A stretch of DNA of 64,000 nt from Chitinophagales bacterium (GCA_020636535.1 JACJXT010000011.1:1364001-1428000); one strand, 5' to 3'. Counted from the first letter of the stretch, positions 1-8,385 are shown. The notes: generated from the sequence alone by a model not told the origin. Translations and numbers: made by a program.

Positions 1-97
1 GCCTACGCTTTCACTAATCACTTATATTAATTGCAATGATATTCAACGCTGTTTTGATTTGCTTTTATCGGTCGGTGTCCTCACCGACCGAAATATT
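1..97. repeat. 97-bp direct repeat, copy 1
   Basis: This segment recurs at 203-299 with a constant offset of 202 and only a few substitutions. Inside it, positions 69-90 form a 9-bp stem (CGGTCGGTG / CACCGACCG) with a 4-nt loop. The same GGTYGGTGTC core appears in the palindromes at 2338-2372 and 3775-3809, so this is probably one member of a wider palindromic repeat family. The left end may extend beyond the window. Confidence 0.85.
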
Positions 98-105
98 TTT
101 CGTGC

Positions 106-133
106 TGTCAGAAGTTTCCTTCTGACATTTTTT
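106..133 (+). terminator. Hairpin plus T-run, probable intrinsic terminator
   Basis: TGTCAGAAG (106-114) pairs perfectly with CTTCTGACA (119-127) around a TTTC loop and is followed by a T-run. This has the form of a rho-independent terminator reading rightward, perhaps for a gene left of the window. It lies between the two copies of the 97-bp repeat. Confidence 0.55.
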
Positions 134-202
134 CGAGTGTATCACCAAACAAAATCATCTATTTTTTGTTGAACTTATAAGGATTTTGAATACAAAATAT
201 AT

Positions 203-299
203 GCCTACGCTTTCACTAATCACTTATATAGATTGCAATGATATTCAACGCTGTTTTGATTTGCTTTTATCGGTCGGTGTCTTCACCGACAGAAATATT
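203..299. repeat. 97-bp direct repeat, copy 2
   Basis: Second copy of the repeat at 1-97. Its hairpin (271-292) has one substitution that shortens the perfect stem to 7 bp (GTCGGTG / CACCGAC). The copy stops at about 299, immediately before the readable part of a truncated gene begins, so the repeat junction coincides with the gene break. Confidence 0.85.
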
Positions 300-308
300 A
301 TACCATAA

Positions 309-575
309 ATTACTCAGTTTAATGCACCATTTCATTTTAGATATGAACAAATTAAAGGTATCTTTAAATATATAATTCACGACCATTATTTTGAATTAAA
401 AACAGATAAAGTAGTAATGATTGATAGATTTAATTATGAAGCACCATTAGGATTTCTTGGACGAGTTGCAGAAGTTCTTTTTCTAAATAAGTATATGACA
501 AATTTACTACAATCAAGAAATCAGTACATCAAACAATATGCAGAAACGGATAAATGGAGAAGTATTTTAGACTAA
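309..575 (+). pseudogene. C-terminal remnant of an SRPBCC-family protein
   Basis: Frame 309-575 encodes about 88 residues with no start codon near its beginning (stop codon at 306-308). It reads ITQFNAPFHFR, then FKYIIHDHYFE, then APLGFLGRVAEVLF and ends KWRSILD. This is the C-terminal half of the small START/SRPBCC ligand-binding proteins common in Bacteroidota, which are usually about 150-160 residues, so the N-terminal half is missing. The upstream sequence is the 97-bp direct repeat, so the gene was probably cut by a repeat-associated rearrangement. No function can be assigned to the fragment. Confidence 0.7.
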
Positions 576-581
576 GCAAAA

Positions 582-649
582 AAGTGCATAGCACTTCAAC
601 CTTATTAGAAAAACTATAACCTTATAAATAAAATACAGTGCAACTGTAT
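582..649. repeat. Two GTA/ATA-loop palindromes (partial dispersed repeat)
   Basis: AAGTGC-ATA-GCACTT (582-596) and ATACAGT-GCA-ACTGTAT (633-649) are short hairpins with trinucleotide loops. Both, with the sequence between them, resemble the middle of the 191-bp repeat found at 7240-7430 and 32618-32808, so this is a degenerate or partial copy. The remaining stretch to 816 holds no convincing gene. Confidence 0.6.
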
Positions 650-816
650 AACTTTCTTCTATTATACCAAGTGTTTTTAGTTTTACATTATTTTTTTGCT
701 ACACAATTATTCTTTACGCTTTATAATCTTCAAGAAAAGTACAAAGTTTCCATTTTTCTTGTATTGGGTTTTAACGCCCAAATGTACAGCAGGGTTAAAA
801 TATTTTTTTTGAAGTA

Positions 817-2436
817 TTAACTTACTTTAATGCTTTCTAAAATTGCTGTTGCTACTTGTTTGCCAGTTGCTGCTGCTCCGTTCATAAATCCTTGAAATAG
901 TTCGCTACAATGTTCGCCTGCAAATAAAAAGTTGCCAATTGGTTCTATTTCTAATCCAGCAATGGTTGACCATTGTCCGACTTTATAACAACTGTAACTT
1001 CCTTTAGCAAAAGGATAATCTATCCAGTTGACAAAAACATGTTTATCTAAGAATTTTTCTTTTGATTTAGGAAATACTGAGTTTAAATCGTCTACCATTT
1101 TATTTACTGTTTGTTCTGGTAATTCAGTTTTCCAAACATGTGTTGGTGGTGCCATTTTATTCTTGAAGGATTGTGCATTTAAGTTCTCTGAGAATTTTCC
1201 ACCAAAAAAACAAATATATGCATTGTTTATATTATTTTCTGTTTTTGTATAACTTCCGTCCCAGCCATTTGAAATATCTTTATGAAATAAATAACCCATA
1301 GCATGATTTGGTTGTTCTCGCCAAGGTCGATCTTTATATCCTAGCACCAATTTTGTATTAGTACCATAACCTAATTCATCAATACATTTTCTTTTTTTAG
1401 AAGATATATTTTTTAAATCGAGTTTTATTTTTCTAAGAATAGTAAACGGAATAGTACAAACAATTGCCTTTGCTACAACAGTAGATTCGTCTGTGAATGT
1501 AATTAGGTAAGTACTATCTTTTTGTTCTTTAATAGCTTTTACTTCGTGATTGGTTTTTATTTTGTTTGAACCAATTTTTCCAACCAATGCTTCTATTACT
1601 TTAGAGTTGCCACCTTTAATTCTATAGCGTTCATCACTAGCACCAAATACTTTAAATCCATCGTTGGTATTGGTGTCAATCATATCTAAAAAATTTAGTG
1701 TAGATTGTTCACTACAATCTAATCCAAACTCTGCAATATAAGCTGCATCTAAAATATCTTTTAACCATTGCTTACAGTTTAATGATTTGAAATAATCGGA
1801 TAATGGTGTATTGTCAAGTGCAATTGCTTTTTCTGTATCATAATTTTCGCCTAAAGCATCAATGTCTGCTACTAATTTTGGAGCGATATTTTTAAACTCT
1901 GCTATGATTTCTGTTTCACTAATACTTCTATTATCAAAATAATATATGTCTTTAATATAATTATTTACTTCTTGTTCTTCTACTAAATCAATTAATTCCA
2001 AATTAAATTCTTTTGCCAAATCAAGCATATCTTCATGGTCAGAATCAATAAAATCGCCACCAAATTCAGGAAAAATACCTAAGCCAAGCGAATCGTTATA
2101 GTGTGTCAAAATTCTACCACCTAATCGTTTACTTGCTTCAAATATTTGAAAAGATAAATTACTTGGTAATAGATGATTAGCACAATTTAAACCAGCCATT
2201 CCACCACCTAAAATGGCAACATCTAAAATGTTTTCATCAGATTTATTTTTACAAGCAGTCAGTAGATTAGGTAATGACAGTGCAATACCTGCACCTACAC
2301 TTGCTTTTGCAGCATTGCTAATGAATTTTCTTCTGCTTTTTATAAATGGTTGGTGTCGACACCAACCATTAGCAATAATCTCTTGATTTAATAAACTTAA
2401 TAAAGTACTAAGTGTTTTGTTTTTTGGTTTTCTCAT
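817..2436 (-). CDS. Flavin-containing amine oxidase family, Tat-type lipoprotein
   Basis: A 539-residue FAD enzyme of the monoamine oxidase/phytoene-desaturase fold. The dinucleotide-binding motif DVAILGGGMAGLNCA starts near residue 72, followed by an acidic FEAS and LGGRI. The C-terminal FAD motif is GNFLFAGEHCSE. Residues 34-62 are a twin-arginine export signal (SRRKFI) ending in a lipobox-like LLTAC, so the enzyme is probably exported folded and anchored. The substrate is unknown. Residues 1-33 precede the signal, and residues 23-31 (NGWCRHQPF) are encoded by a perfect 26-bp palindrome that looks like an inserted repeat. No in-frame ATG lies between residue 1 and the twin arginine. It leads the minus-strand run but is separated from the next gene by 75 bp. 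Confidence 0.85.
   Translation of the reverse strand: MRKPKNKTLSTLLSLLNQEIIANGWCRHQPFIKSRRKFISNAAKASVGAGIALSLPNLLTACKNKSDENILDVAILGGGMAGLNCANHLLPSNLSFQIFEASKRLGGRILTHYNDSLGLGIFPEFGGDFIDSDHEDMLDLAKEFNLELIDLVEEQEVNNYIKDIYYFDNRSISETEIIAEFKNIAPKLVADIDALGENYDTEKAIALDNTPLSDYFKSLNCKQWLKDILDAAYIAEFGLDCSEQSTLNFLDMIDTNTNDGFKVFGASDERYRIKGGNSKVIEALVGKIGSNKIKTNHEVKAIKEQKDSTYLITFTDESTVVAKAIVCTIPFTILRKIKLDLKNISSKKRKCIDELGYGTNTKLVLGYKDRPWREQPNHAMGYLFHKDISNGWDGSYTKTENNINNAYICFFGGKFSENLNAQSFKNKMAPPTHVWKTELPEQTVNKMVDDLNSVFPKSKEKFLDKHVFVNWIDYPFAKGSYSCYKVGQWSTIAGLEIEPIGNFLFAGEHCSELFQGFMNGAAATGKQVATAILESIKVS
2338..2372. repeat. Palindromic repeat inside a coding region
   Basis: Positions 2345-2370 are a perfect 26-bp palindrome (half AATGGTTGGTGTC). 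The surrounding 35 bp match 3775-3809 at all but three positions. The copy lies in frame within the amine oxidase gene and encodes nine residues just before the twin-arginine motif, like palindromic elements that insert into reading frames in other bacteria. The comparison with such elements is inference. Confidence 0.8.
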
Positions 2437-2511
2437 AGTTTTAGTTTTTATAATTAGATTCCTAAAATCTTACTACGAAGTTTTTAGAAAAGACAAAAAT
2501 ATTCTACATAA

Positions 2512-2817
2512 TTATGTAAATTTTAGTTTTTCTAACATCTCATCTGCAATATCATCAGAATAAATACTATATGCATTTATCATTATTCCTTTAATTTGAT
2601 ATTTGTTAGAACTAATTGCATATAAAATAGACTCACCGTCTGGACTTGAGTCATCTGCTTCAAATCTAAATGATTTATCTATTTCAAATTCATTGTGAAA
2701 AACTTTGTAGGAGCCATTGCTACACTCTAAACAATTTTGCTTTAAATTAAAATCTTCTGTATATCCTTGTTGTTTTAATGCATTAATTGCTTCTACGATG
2801 TTATTATATGCTTCCAT
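2512..2817 (-). CDS. Small conserved protein of unknown function
   Basis: A 101-residue acidic cytoplasmic protein beginning MEAYNNIVEAINAL. Similar short Bacteroidota proteins are sometimes labelled phosphoribosylpyrophosphate synthetase, but this one has no PRPP-binding loop and is far too short for that enzyme. It contains a pair of cysteines (NCLEC) and a DDSSPDGES segment followed by alternating hydrophobic residues, consistent with a small alpha/beta fold. It lies 2 bp after the FMN reductase gene on the same strand, so the two are almost certainly co-transcribed and translationally coupled. Its role is unknown. Confidence 0.7.
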   Translation of the reverse strand: MEAYNNIVEAINALKQQGYTEDFNLKQNCLECSNGSYKVFHNEFEIDKSFRFEADDSSPDGESILYAISSNKYQIKGIMINAYSIYSDDIADEMLEKLKFT

Positions 2818-2819
2818 AA

Positions 2820-3359
2820 TTAATTTTGTGAGATACTTTGTTTGAATTCTTCAATAGTTTGATTTAAAGTTACTAAAAGTTCTGGATTTGTGAACGATTC
2901 ACTAAATGTATCGAAGTTTTCGTAGAATTTTGGCAAAGAAAAGGTCGCTTTAATAGCTGCCCCAAACTGTGGAAGAAAAGTTTTTGCTGTATTTAAAACA
3001 TTGCCACCACCAAAACCACCTGGCGATGTACTCATTAACAACATTGGTTTATTTTGAAATACTTTTACATTGATTCTTGAACTCCAATCGAATATATTTT
3101 TAAATGCAACAGTATACGACCTATTGTGTTCTGCTAAAGAACAAATAATAATATCGGCATCTTCTATATGCTTTAGAAATAAATGAGCTTCATTGGGAAT
3201 ACCATTTTTTTCTCTATCTATAGAAAAAATAGGCATTTCAAAATCGTTTAAATCAATTAGATTTATTTCGTGCTCTGGAAATTGTTTTAGCACAAATTGT
3301 ACTAATGCTTTATTAATTGAGGTAGAAGAATTACTACCTGCAAATGCGAGTATTTTCAT
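2820..3359 (-). CDS. NAD(P)H-dependent FMN reductase family oxidoreductase
   Basis: A 179-residue flavodoxin-fold protein. The N-terminal phosphate loop AGSNSSTSINKALV (from residue 7) binds the FMN phosphate. A second flavin-contacting stretch, MSTSPGGFGGGNVL, lies near residues 108-121, as in the YieF/ChrR and azoreductase-like group. It should transfer hydride from NAD(P)H to FMN and then to quinones or other small acceptors; the physiological acceptor cannot be read from sequence. There is no signal peptide. It forms a pair with the small unknown gene that follows it by 2 bp. Confidence 0.85.
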   Translation of the reverse strand: MKILAFAGSNSSTSINKALVQFVLKQFPEHEINLIDLNDFEMPIFSIDREKNGIPNEAHLFLKHIEDADIIICSLAEHNRSYTVAFKNIFDWSSRINVKVFQNKPMLLMSTSPGGFGGGNVLNTAKTFLPQFGAAIKATFSLPKFYENFDTFSESFTNPELLVTLNQTIEEFKQSISQN

Positions 3360-3441
3360 AAAATATTTGTTTTGAAATTATGTGTATAATAGACTTTGTT
3401 TTTTAAAAAATATGTCAATTAAAAAGAATTGACTTTAAATG

Positions 3442-3759
3442 CTAAATTTCGTCGTAAGCTCTAAAATGTTTATCAACTACTTTTTTCCATTCAGGATGTT
3501 TTTTAATATATGCCAATATAAAAGGACAGTATGGCAGAATTTTAATGTCGTTTTCATCTACATACTGAAGTGTTTTTTCTACTACAGCAGTAGCAGCACC
3601 AGTTCCTGCTAACTCTGGCTGTGTTTCGGTATGTATTAATGCTAATAAATTATTGATTACTCTATATTCTATAAAAGAGTAATGGTTGTTTATTTTAATT
3701 TCAAACCTAGATTCTTCTTCATTGTTAACCAATGGAATATTTATAAATTCTTCTTTCAT
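3442..3759 (-). CDS. Short GNAT-type acetyltransferase (YjdJ-like)
   Basis: A 105-residue protein of the small GCN5-related family typified by YjdJ. It shows the shortened acyl-CoA site, with LALIHTETQPELAGTG where standard GNATs have R/QxxGxG/A, followed by a helix and the conserved ILPYCPFILAYIKKHPEW. These proteins are about 90-105 residues, so this one is complete. The acceptor substrate is unknown. It is flanked upstream by a palindromic repeat and is not tightly linked to either neighbour. Confidence 0.85.
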   Translation of the reverse strand: MKEEFINIPLVNNEEESRFEIKINNHYSFIEYRVINNLLALIHTETQPELAGTGAATAVVEKTLQYVDENDIKILPYCPFILAYIKKHPEWKKVVDKHFRAYDEI

Positions 3760-3774
3760 ATAATTTATTTTAAG

Positions 3775-3809
3775 TTTTATAAATGGCTGGTGTCTACACC
3801 AGCCATTAG
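3775..3809. repeat. Intergenic copy of the 35-bp palindromic repeat
   Basis: Two 12-bp arms (AATGGCTGGTGT / ACACCAGCCATT) meet around CT. The 35-bp unit differs from the copy at 2338-2372 at three positions, two of them compensating changes that preserve the stem. It lies between the pirin stop codon and the GNAT start and might also act as a hairpin terminator for pirin, though it lacks a clear T-run on that strand. Confidence 0.8.
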
Positions 3810-3828
3810 TTAATAAACAATTTAAGTA

Positions 3829-4707
3829 TTAATCTGCTAAATAGCCAAATTTGCCTAAGTTAAAATCATTAAATGCTTCAACTAATTCTTCTCTGGTATT
3901 CATTACAAATGGTCCATGAGCAGCAATAGGTTCTTTAATTGGTTCTCCACTTAAAATTAAAACAATTGCATTTTCATTAGCATGAATAGTAAATGTTTCG
4001 CCTTTATTTTCAAACAAAGCTAAATTATTGGTAGGTACTTTCTCAGTATCATTAATAGTGATATTTCCTTCAATTACTAATGCTACTGTATTATAATGTT
4101 CAGGAAAATTAAAGGTAGCACTTCCTCCTTTATTTAATTTAGCATTGAACATATTAATTGGAGTGAAAGTAAAAGCACTTCCTTTTGTACCTTGATATTC
4201 GCCTGCAATAACTTCAACTTGTCCACTATTATTATTTAGCATTACTTTTGCAATATCCTTGTTACTTAATGCTTGATATTTTGGTGTACTCATTTTGTCT
4301 TTAGCTGGTAAATTTACCCAAAGCTGTACCATTTGAAAATCGCCACCATTTTTGCTCCATTCTTTTTCGTGATATTCTTTGTGTAATACACCGCTTGCAG
4401 CAGTCATCCATTGTACATCGCCTTCTTCAATAACACCACCACCACCAGAAGAATCGTGATGTTCTACTTTGCCTTTGTAAGCAATGGTTACGGTTTCAAA
4501 ACCACGATGTGGATGCACGCCAACACCTTTTGGTTGTTCGCTTGCTGGAAAATGATACAACGAATTATAATCTAACATGATAAATGGATCCATTCGATGC
4601 ATATTTAATCTTGGATAGCTAGGTATAAAGTTATGAACTCTAAAGCCATCTCCTACGAAATGTGGTGCACTAGGTGTAGCCACCATTTCAACATTTTTTG
4701 TTTTCAT
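3829..4707 (-). CDS. Pirin family protein
   Basis: A 292-residue bicupin protein. The N-terminal cupin carries the metal site expected of pirins (HPHRGFETV, then VEHHDSSGGGG) and the typical QWMTAASGVLHKEYH segment; the C-terminal pirin domain follows, with NAIVLILSGEPIKEPIAAHGPFVMNT near the end. Several bacterial pirins are quercetin 2,3-dioxygenases and others act as redox-sensing regulators; which applies here cannot be decided. Full length for the family, with no export signal. It is probably monocistronic, with spacers of about 70 bp on both sides. Confidence 0.92.
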   Translation of the reverse strand: MKTKNVEMVATPSAPHFVGDGFRVHNFIPSYPRLNMHRMDPFIMLDYNSLYHFPASEQPKGVGVHPHRGFETVTIAYKGKVEHHDSSGGGGVIEEGDVQWMTAASGVLHKEYHEKEWSKNGGDFQMVQLWVNLPAKDKMSTPKYQALSNKDIAKVMLNNNSGQVEVIAGEYQGTKGSAFTFTPINMFNAKLNKGGSATFNFPEHYNTVALVIEGNITINDTEKVPTNNLALFENKGETFTIHANENAIVLILSGEPIKEPIAAHGPFVMNTREELVEAFNDFNLGKFGYLAD

Positions 4708-4786
4708 AATAAACCTTTTTTATGCAAAGTTAGCTATGTAATTTTGGCTGTGCATTGATGTATGATAAGAACTGTGATTTGTTTTA

Positions 4787-5833
4787 TTACAAATATTGTT
4801 TCCACCAACTATTATTGTCATTACTATACGCTGTAATGAGTTTGCCAATTTTTGGATATATAATTGGCAAATTTTGTTGATTGGCAGCTTCAATAAATCG
4901 TTCTATTGGTTCTGTCCAAGCGTGCAATGCTAAAGAAAATCCTGCCCAATGTACTGGCATTGCTTTTTTAGCATTTACATCAATAGCTGCTTGTACGGCT
5001 TCTTCTGGATACATATGTATTTTATGCCAATGTTCATTGTATTGTCCACATTCCATAAAAGCAAAATCGAAGTGTTTAAATGTTTCGCCTATGGTTTTAA
5101 AATGATTGCCATAACCACCATCTCCACTAAAATAAATATTTTCGGTTGGTGTTTGCAGTACCCAACCACCCCACAAAGTTTTTGCTCTGTCGCTTAAACC
5201 TCTGCCAGAAAAATGACGAGTAGGTGTAAATGATATATTAATATCAATAAATTGTTGTTGTTGCCACCAATCGAATGTAGTCATTTTTGCAGTATCAATT
5301 CCCCATCGTTCTAAATGTCGGTCTACACCTAATGCTACGAAATAGTGTTTTACTTTCGATTTTAGTTTAACGACACTTGCATAATCTAAATGATCATAGT
5401 GGTCGTGCGTAAATAACACTAAATCAATTTCTGGTAATTGATCAATGATATCAATACTATTATCGGAAAATCGTTTGGTAGTAATTGGAGCAATTGGCGA
5501 AGCGTTATCACCTAGCATTGGATCAATTAATATCGTTTTTCCATTTAAACGCAATAATACAACTGAATGTCCGTACCAAATAAATTTTAAATGTTGACTT
5601 GGTTCTAAGAATTCATCAATATTAAAAGGAATAATAGGAATTGGTGTAGTTGGTGTTTTAAACTTTCTATTGCTTAGTTGTTTTTTTAATAGTTTAGGTA
5701 AATTTTGAAAACTTACCTCTATAGCAGTTGGTTCTAGGTTGATGAACTGTTTGCCATCCCAATTTTTTGAGTTGGAATAAGTTGCTTTGTGTTGGTCGGT
5801 TATTTTTCCACCAAATTGTTTTAGATAATCCAT
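4787..5833 (-). CDS. MBL-fold metallo-hydrolase (NAPE-PLD/UlaG-like)
   Basis: A 348-residue metallo-beta-lactamase-fold hydrolase. The zinc motif HDHYDHLD lies at residues 143-150, after FIWYGHSVVLLRL and ILIDPMLG. Later ligands fit TRHFSGRGLSDR, YFSGDGGYG and the C-terminal MPVHWAGF. This arrangement is that of the N-acyl-phosphatidylethanolamine phospholipase D-like proteins, many of which are outer-membrane-linked phosphodiesterases in Bacteroidota. No classical signal peptide is seen, so it may be cytoplasmic. The substrate is unknown. Confidence 0.9.
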   Translation of the reverse strand: MDYLKQFGGKITDQHKATYSNSKNWDGKQFINLEPTAIEVSFQNLPKLLKKQLSNRKFKTPTTPIPIIPFNIDEFLEPSQHLKFIWYGHSVVLLRLNGKTILIDPMLGDNASPIAPITTKRFSDNSIDIIDQLPEIDLVLFTHDHYDHLDYASVVKLKSKVKHYFVALGVDRHLERWGIDTAKMTTFDWWQQQQFIDINISFTPTRHFSGRGLSDRAKTLWGGWVLQTPTENIYFSGDGGYGNHFKTIGETFKHFDFAFMECGQYNEHWHKIHMYPEEAVQAAIDVNAKKAMPVHWAGFSLALHAWTEPIERFIEAANQQNLPIIYPKIGKLITAYSNDNNSWWKQYL

Positions 5834-5882
5834 AGGAATTTATATTTTTATTAGTAGGAGAGCGGTAATAATAAGAATAATA

Positions 5883-7076
5883 TTATTTTGCTTCTATTGC
5901 TTTTTTAAGTGCTGTTGCATTAAATGCATTGTCTCCAGTGCCTTCAAAACTTTTTTGAATATTGCCATTCCACAAGTAAAAAACTCCAGGCGTATTGGCT
6001 GTTGGTCCCATTACTGTCCAAAATTCTGGAATATCTATAATTTTATAAGGAATTTTACAACCAGCTTCTGCAAAAAAATCTGGTGCATTTTCTGCTTCTT
6101 CATCCATAAATAAAATATATACTTCAGGAAAATTTGGATTGGCTTGTTTCATTTGACAGATTTCTTTGGCTGCATGTCTACAGTGTTCGCAACCAATAAC
6201 AAACATGCATACTATTTTTTTACCTTGGTCTAGATTAACAGTTTTTCCATTAAAACTAGTGTATTTTGAAAATTTAGACTTCACTGGTTTTGGCTCATTC
6301 GACTTAGTTACTGTTGTTTTTACAGTAGTATTATCTTTTTTTTCTGTAGCAATTGCATTTTCTGCTATTTGCGTTTTTTCTAACTGTTTGCTTACTGCTT
6401 TTATTTCATTGTCATCATTAGTAGAAGTTGTTTGAGCTATTTCATCATCTAGTGTCTCATCATTGGCAATATCTGTTGGAATATCATTGAGTAATTCGTT
6501 AGATGGATTGTCTTCTAAAATCATGTCTACTTGCTCTGTTGATGTAGCTTTACCTTTGCCAAAACATGATTCGAAAGGAAATAGGGCAAACATTAAAAAC
6601 AAAGCACTTGTATACATAAATAATAGTGGTAACAATTTATTTTGACCTTTTGGCTTTTCCTCTACTACTTTCCACAAATAAAGTAAAATAGCTATGGTGA
6701 TAATATTTTTAATAAAAGCTTCTAATGGTGTCATTGGTATTAATTGACCAAAACAACCGCAGTTGCCATTCATTGCACCAAATTGAATCATTTGATAGAT
6801 TAAGTGAATACAAAAAACTACTAGTAAGCCAATGGTTATTGGTATAACAATTCGTTTAATATAATTATTGAATAACATGGCAAAACCAATGGCTAATTCT
6901 AGTGCAATAATAAATCTTGCTAAATAATGTGCTTGACACCAATTACAGAATTTTAGGTCGACTAGTTGTTTTTCGAAAGCCCAAATTGGAAACGACTTTG
7001 CTACAGCAGACAGCACAAATAAACCAAATACTAAAATTCTAAAAAACCAAGGCAAATATTTTTTTGTAGCACTCAT
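5883..7076 (-). CDS. BT_3928-type protein: DoxX/MauE membrane domain plus thioredoxin-like domain
   Basis: A 397-residue protein in two parts. Residues 1-170 hold five predicted membrane helices in the DoxX/MauE pattern, with paired cysteines KFCNWCQAH and GNCGCFGQ that may form redox couples. A low-complexity acidic, Thr-rich linker (about 190-260) leads to a thioredoxin-like domain with CEHC near residue 293 and the cis-proline region TPGVFY. MauE and BT_3928 proteins pass electrons across the membrane to maturation factors, so a disulfide or redox role is likely; this is inference from architecture. It is the first gene of the minus-strand run and is preceded by the repeat-rich region. Confidence 0.82.
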   Translation of the reverse strand: MSATKKYLPWFFRILVFGLFVLSAVAKSFPIWAFEKQLVDLKFCNWCQAHYLARFIIALELAIGFAMLFNNYIKRIVIPITIGLLVVFCIHLIYQMIQFGAMNGNCGCFGQLIPMTPLEAFIKNIITIAILLYLWKVVEEKPKGQNKLLPLLFMYTSALFLMFALFPFESCFGKGKATSTEQVDMILEDNPSNELLNDIPTDIANDETLDDEIAQTTSTNDDNEIKAVSKQLEKTQIAENAIATEKKDNTTVKTTVTKSNEPKPVKSKFSKYTSFNGKTVNLDQGKKIVCMFVIGCEHCRHAAKEICQMKQANPNFPEVYILFMDEEAENAPDFFAEAGCKIPYKIIDIPEFWTVMGPTANTPGVFYLWNGNIQKSFEGTGDNAFNATALKKAIEAK

Positions 7077-7239
7077 AATTCCATATTATTAAGCGACTAA
7101 ATTAAGAAAAAGCAACAGTATTTAAATCATAAATAAAATTAAAAGTTGGTATATAGCACTCATTGTTGTTGTGGTTATTAAGTATACTCGATTGTTTTTT
7201 AGCTTGCTTAGTTAAGTAATTTAAAACACCTAAAGAAAT

Positions 7240-7430
7240 TATAAGTATTTGATTTATATTGTATTAGTTGCATATTTTAGTAACTTAATAAGTGCGTAGT
7301 ACTTTAACTTTATTAGAAATGATAGAAAATTTATAAAATACAGCGTAGCTGTATCACCTTTAATATCTGTTTAAATTTAGATTGTTGATAAACGGTATTT
7401 TATAATAGCTTTTAACTCGAACTCAGGTTA
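7240..7430. repeat. 191-bp dispersed repeat, copy 1
   Basis: This segment aligns without gaps (constant offset 25378) to 32618-32808. It contains AAGTGC-GTA-GTACTT (7290-7304) and the perfect hairpin ATACAGC-GTA-GCTGTAT (7338-7354). Part of an older tandem unit lies just upstream at about 7178-7220 and whole units start right after it, so it seems to have inserted into the tandem array. Confidence 0.85.
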
Positions 7431-7790
7431 ATATAAGCCGAGCCACTTAAAATCCAAACCAAGTTAAGTTAAGAACTAAGCTGGCTTATGTTTTTGCTAA
7501 ATTGAGTAATAAAAATACTAAACTATGGTACTTTATAAGTGTACTCGGTCGCTTTTTAAACTCAGTCAGTTAAGTAATAATATAAGCCGAGCCACTTAAA
7601 AACCAAACCAAGTTAGGTTAATAACTAAGCTGGCTTATGTTTTTGCTAAATTGAGTAATAAAAATGCTAAGCTATGGTACTTTGTAAGTGTACTCGGTCG
7701 CTTTTTAACTCAGTTAGTTAAGTAATAATATAAGTCGAGCTACTTAAAAACCAAACCAAGTTAGGGTAATAACCAAGCTGGCTTATGTTT
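7431..7790. repeat. Tandem repeat, about 148-bp period, 2.4 copies
   Basis: Units begin at 7431, 7580 and 7728. Each starts ATATAAGYCGAGCY and includes ACCAAACCAAGTTAG, AGCTGGCTTATGTTT and, near its end, GTGTACTCGGTCGC. The third unit diverges near 7790. From there to about 8070 the sequence degrades into related fragments, then a C-rich/G-rich hairpin (CCCCC / GGGGG around ACTTCGGAA). No reading frame of note runs through it. The whole stretch 7077-8481 is gene-free. Confidence 0.85.
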
Positions 7791-8112
7791 AAAGTGGCTA
7801 TGGGTACTTATACAAGTGGAAGAAGGGGACTTAAAAGATAAACTTAGTTGAGTTAAAACATTAATGTAGTTTAGGTTTAAAGTGGTATCCTGTACTTCTA
7901 TAAGTGGGTTGGTATACTTAAAACCTAAACCAAGTTAGGGTAAAAACTAACTCAGCTTATGTTTTAAGTGGGGTGAGCTACTTAAAAACTAAGTAAAACT
8001 GACAAAATAGGTGGCTACCCCCACTTCGGAAGGGGGTTAGCGTACTTCGGAAGTGGAGTAAGTGACTAAATTTGTGCCAATATGGCAGTTTTTTTTTATT
8101 TTTCGTTTTAGT

Positions 8113-8385
8113 AAGGAGATACTTCGTTTGTTCCTCACTTAGTATAGACGGTTGGTTAAAAATGGCTCTCGATACTATAAGTAAAATGTAATTGATAATT
8201 AGACCGTCTATTGCGAAATTTTGAGAGGAACGAACAAAATTGTGGCAATCTGAATCGTTAGACTGCTATAAAGTATATTGCTTCGCTACTTTCATCCGTT
8301 CGCAAAGACGAGGATTATTTTAGTTGTTGTGTTTTTGATTTAGGAGATACTTCGTTCGTTCCTCACTCAGTATAGACGGTTAGTT
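8113..8385. repeat. 45-bp direct repeats with an internal inverted copy
   Basis: Positions 8113-8157 and 8341-8385 match at offset 228 (GGAGATACTTCGTTYGTTCC, then TAGTATAGACGGTTRGTT for the second part). Between them, about 8203-8236 carries the reverse complement (ACCGTCTA, then GAGGAACGAAC). The block is therefore a direct repeat enclosing an inverted relative, typical of decayed mobile or MITE-like sequence. It ends just before the R-M operon boundary. Confidence 0.75.

Noticed and set aside
638..820. A 60-codon plus-strand frame rich in Phe, Leu and Tyr
   Set aside because: Low-complexity AT-rich translation with no family resemblance, overlapping hairpin repeats; most likely non-coding.
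2512..2817. Phosphoribosylpyrophosphate synthetase
   Set aside because: The label is sometimes attached to this small family, but at 101 residues it lacks the PRPP loop and the two-domain fold.
7431..7790. CRISPR array
   Set aside because: The repeat period is about 148 bp with similarity along the whole unit and no unique spacers; no cas genes are present.
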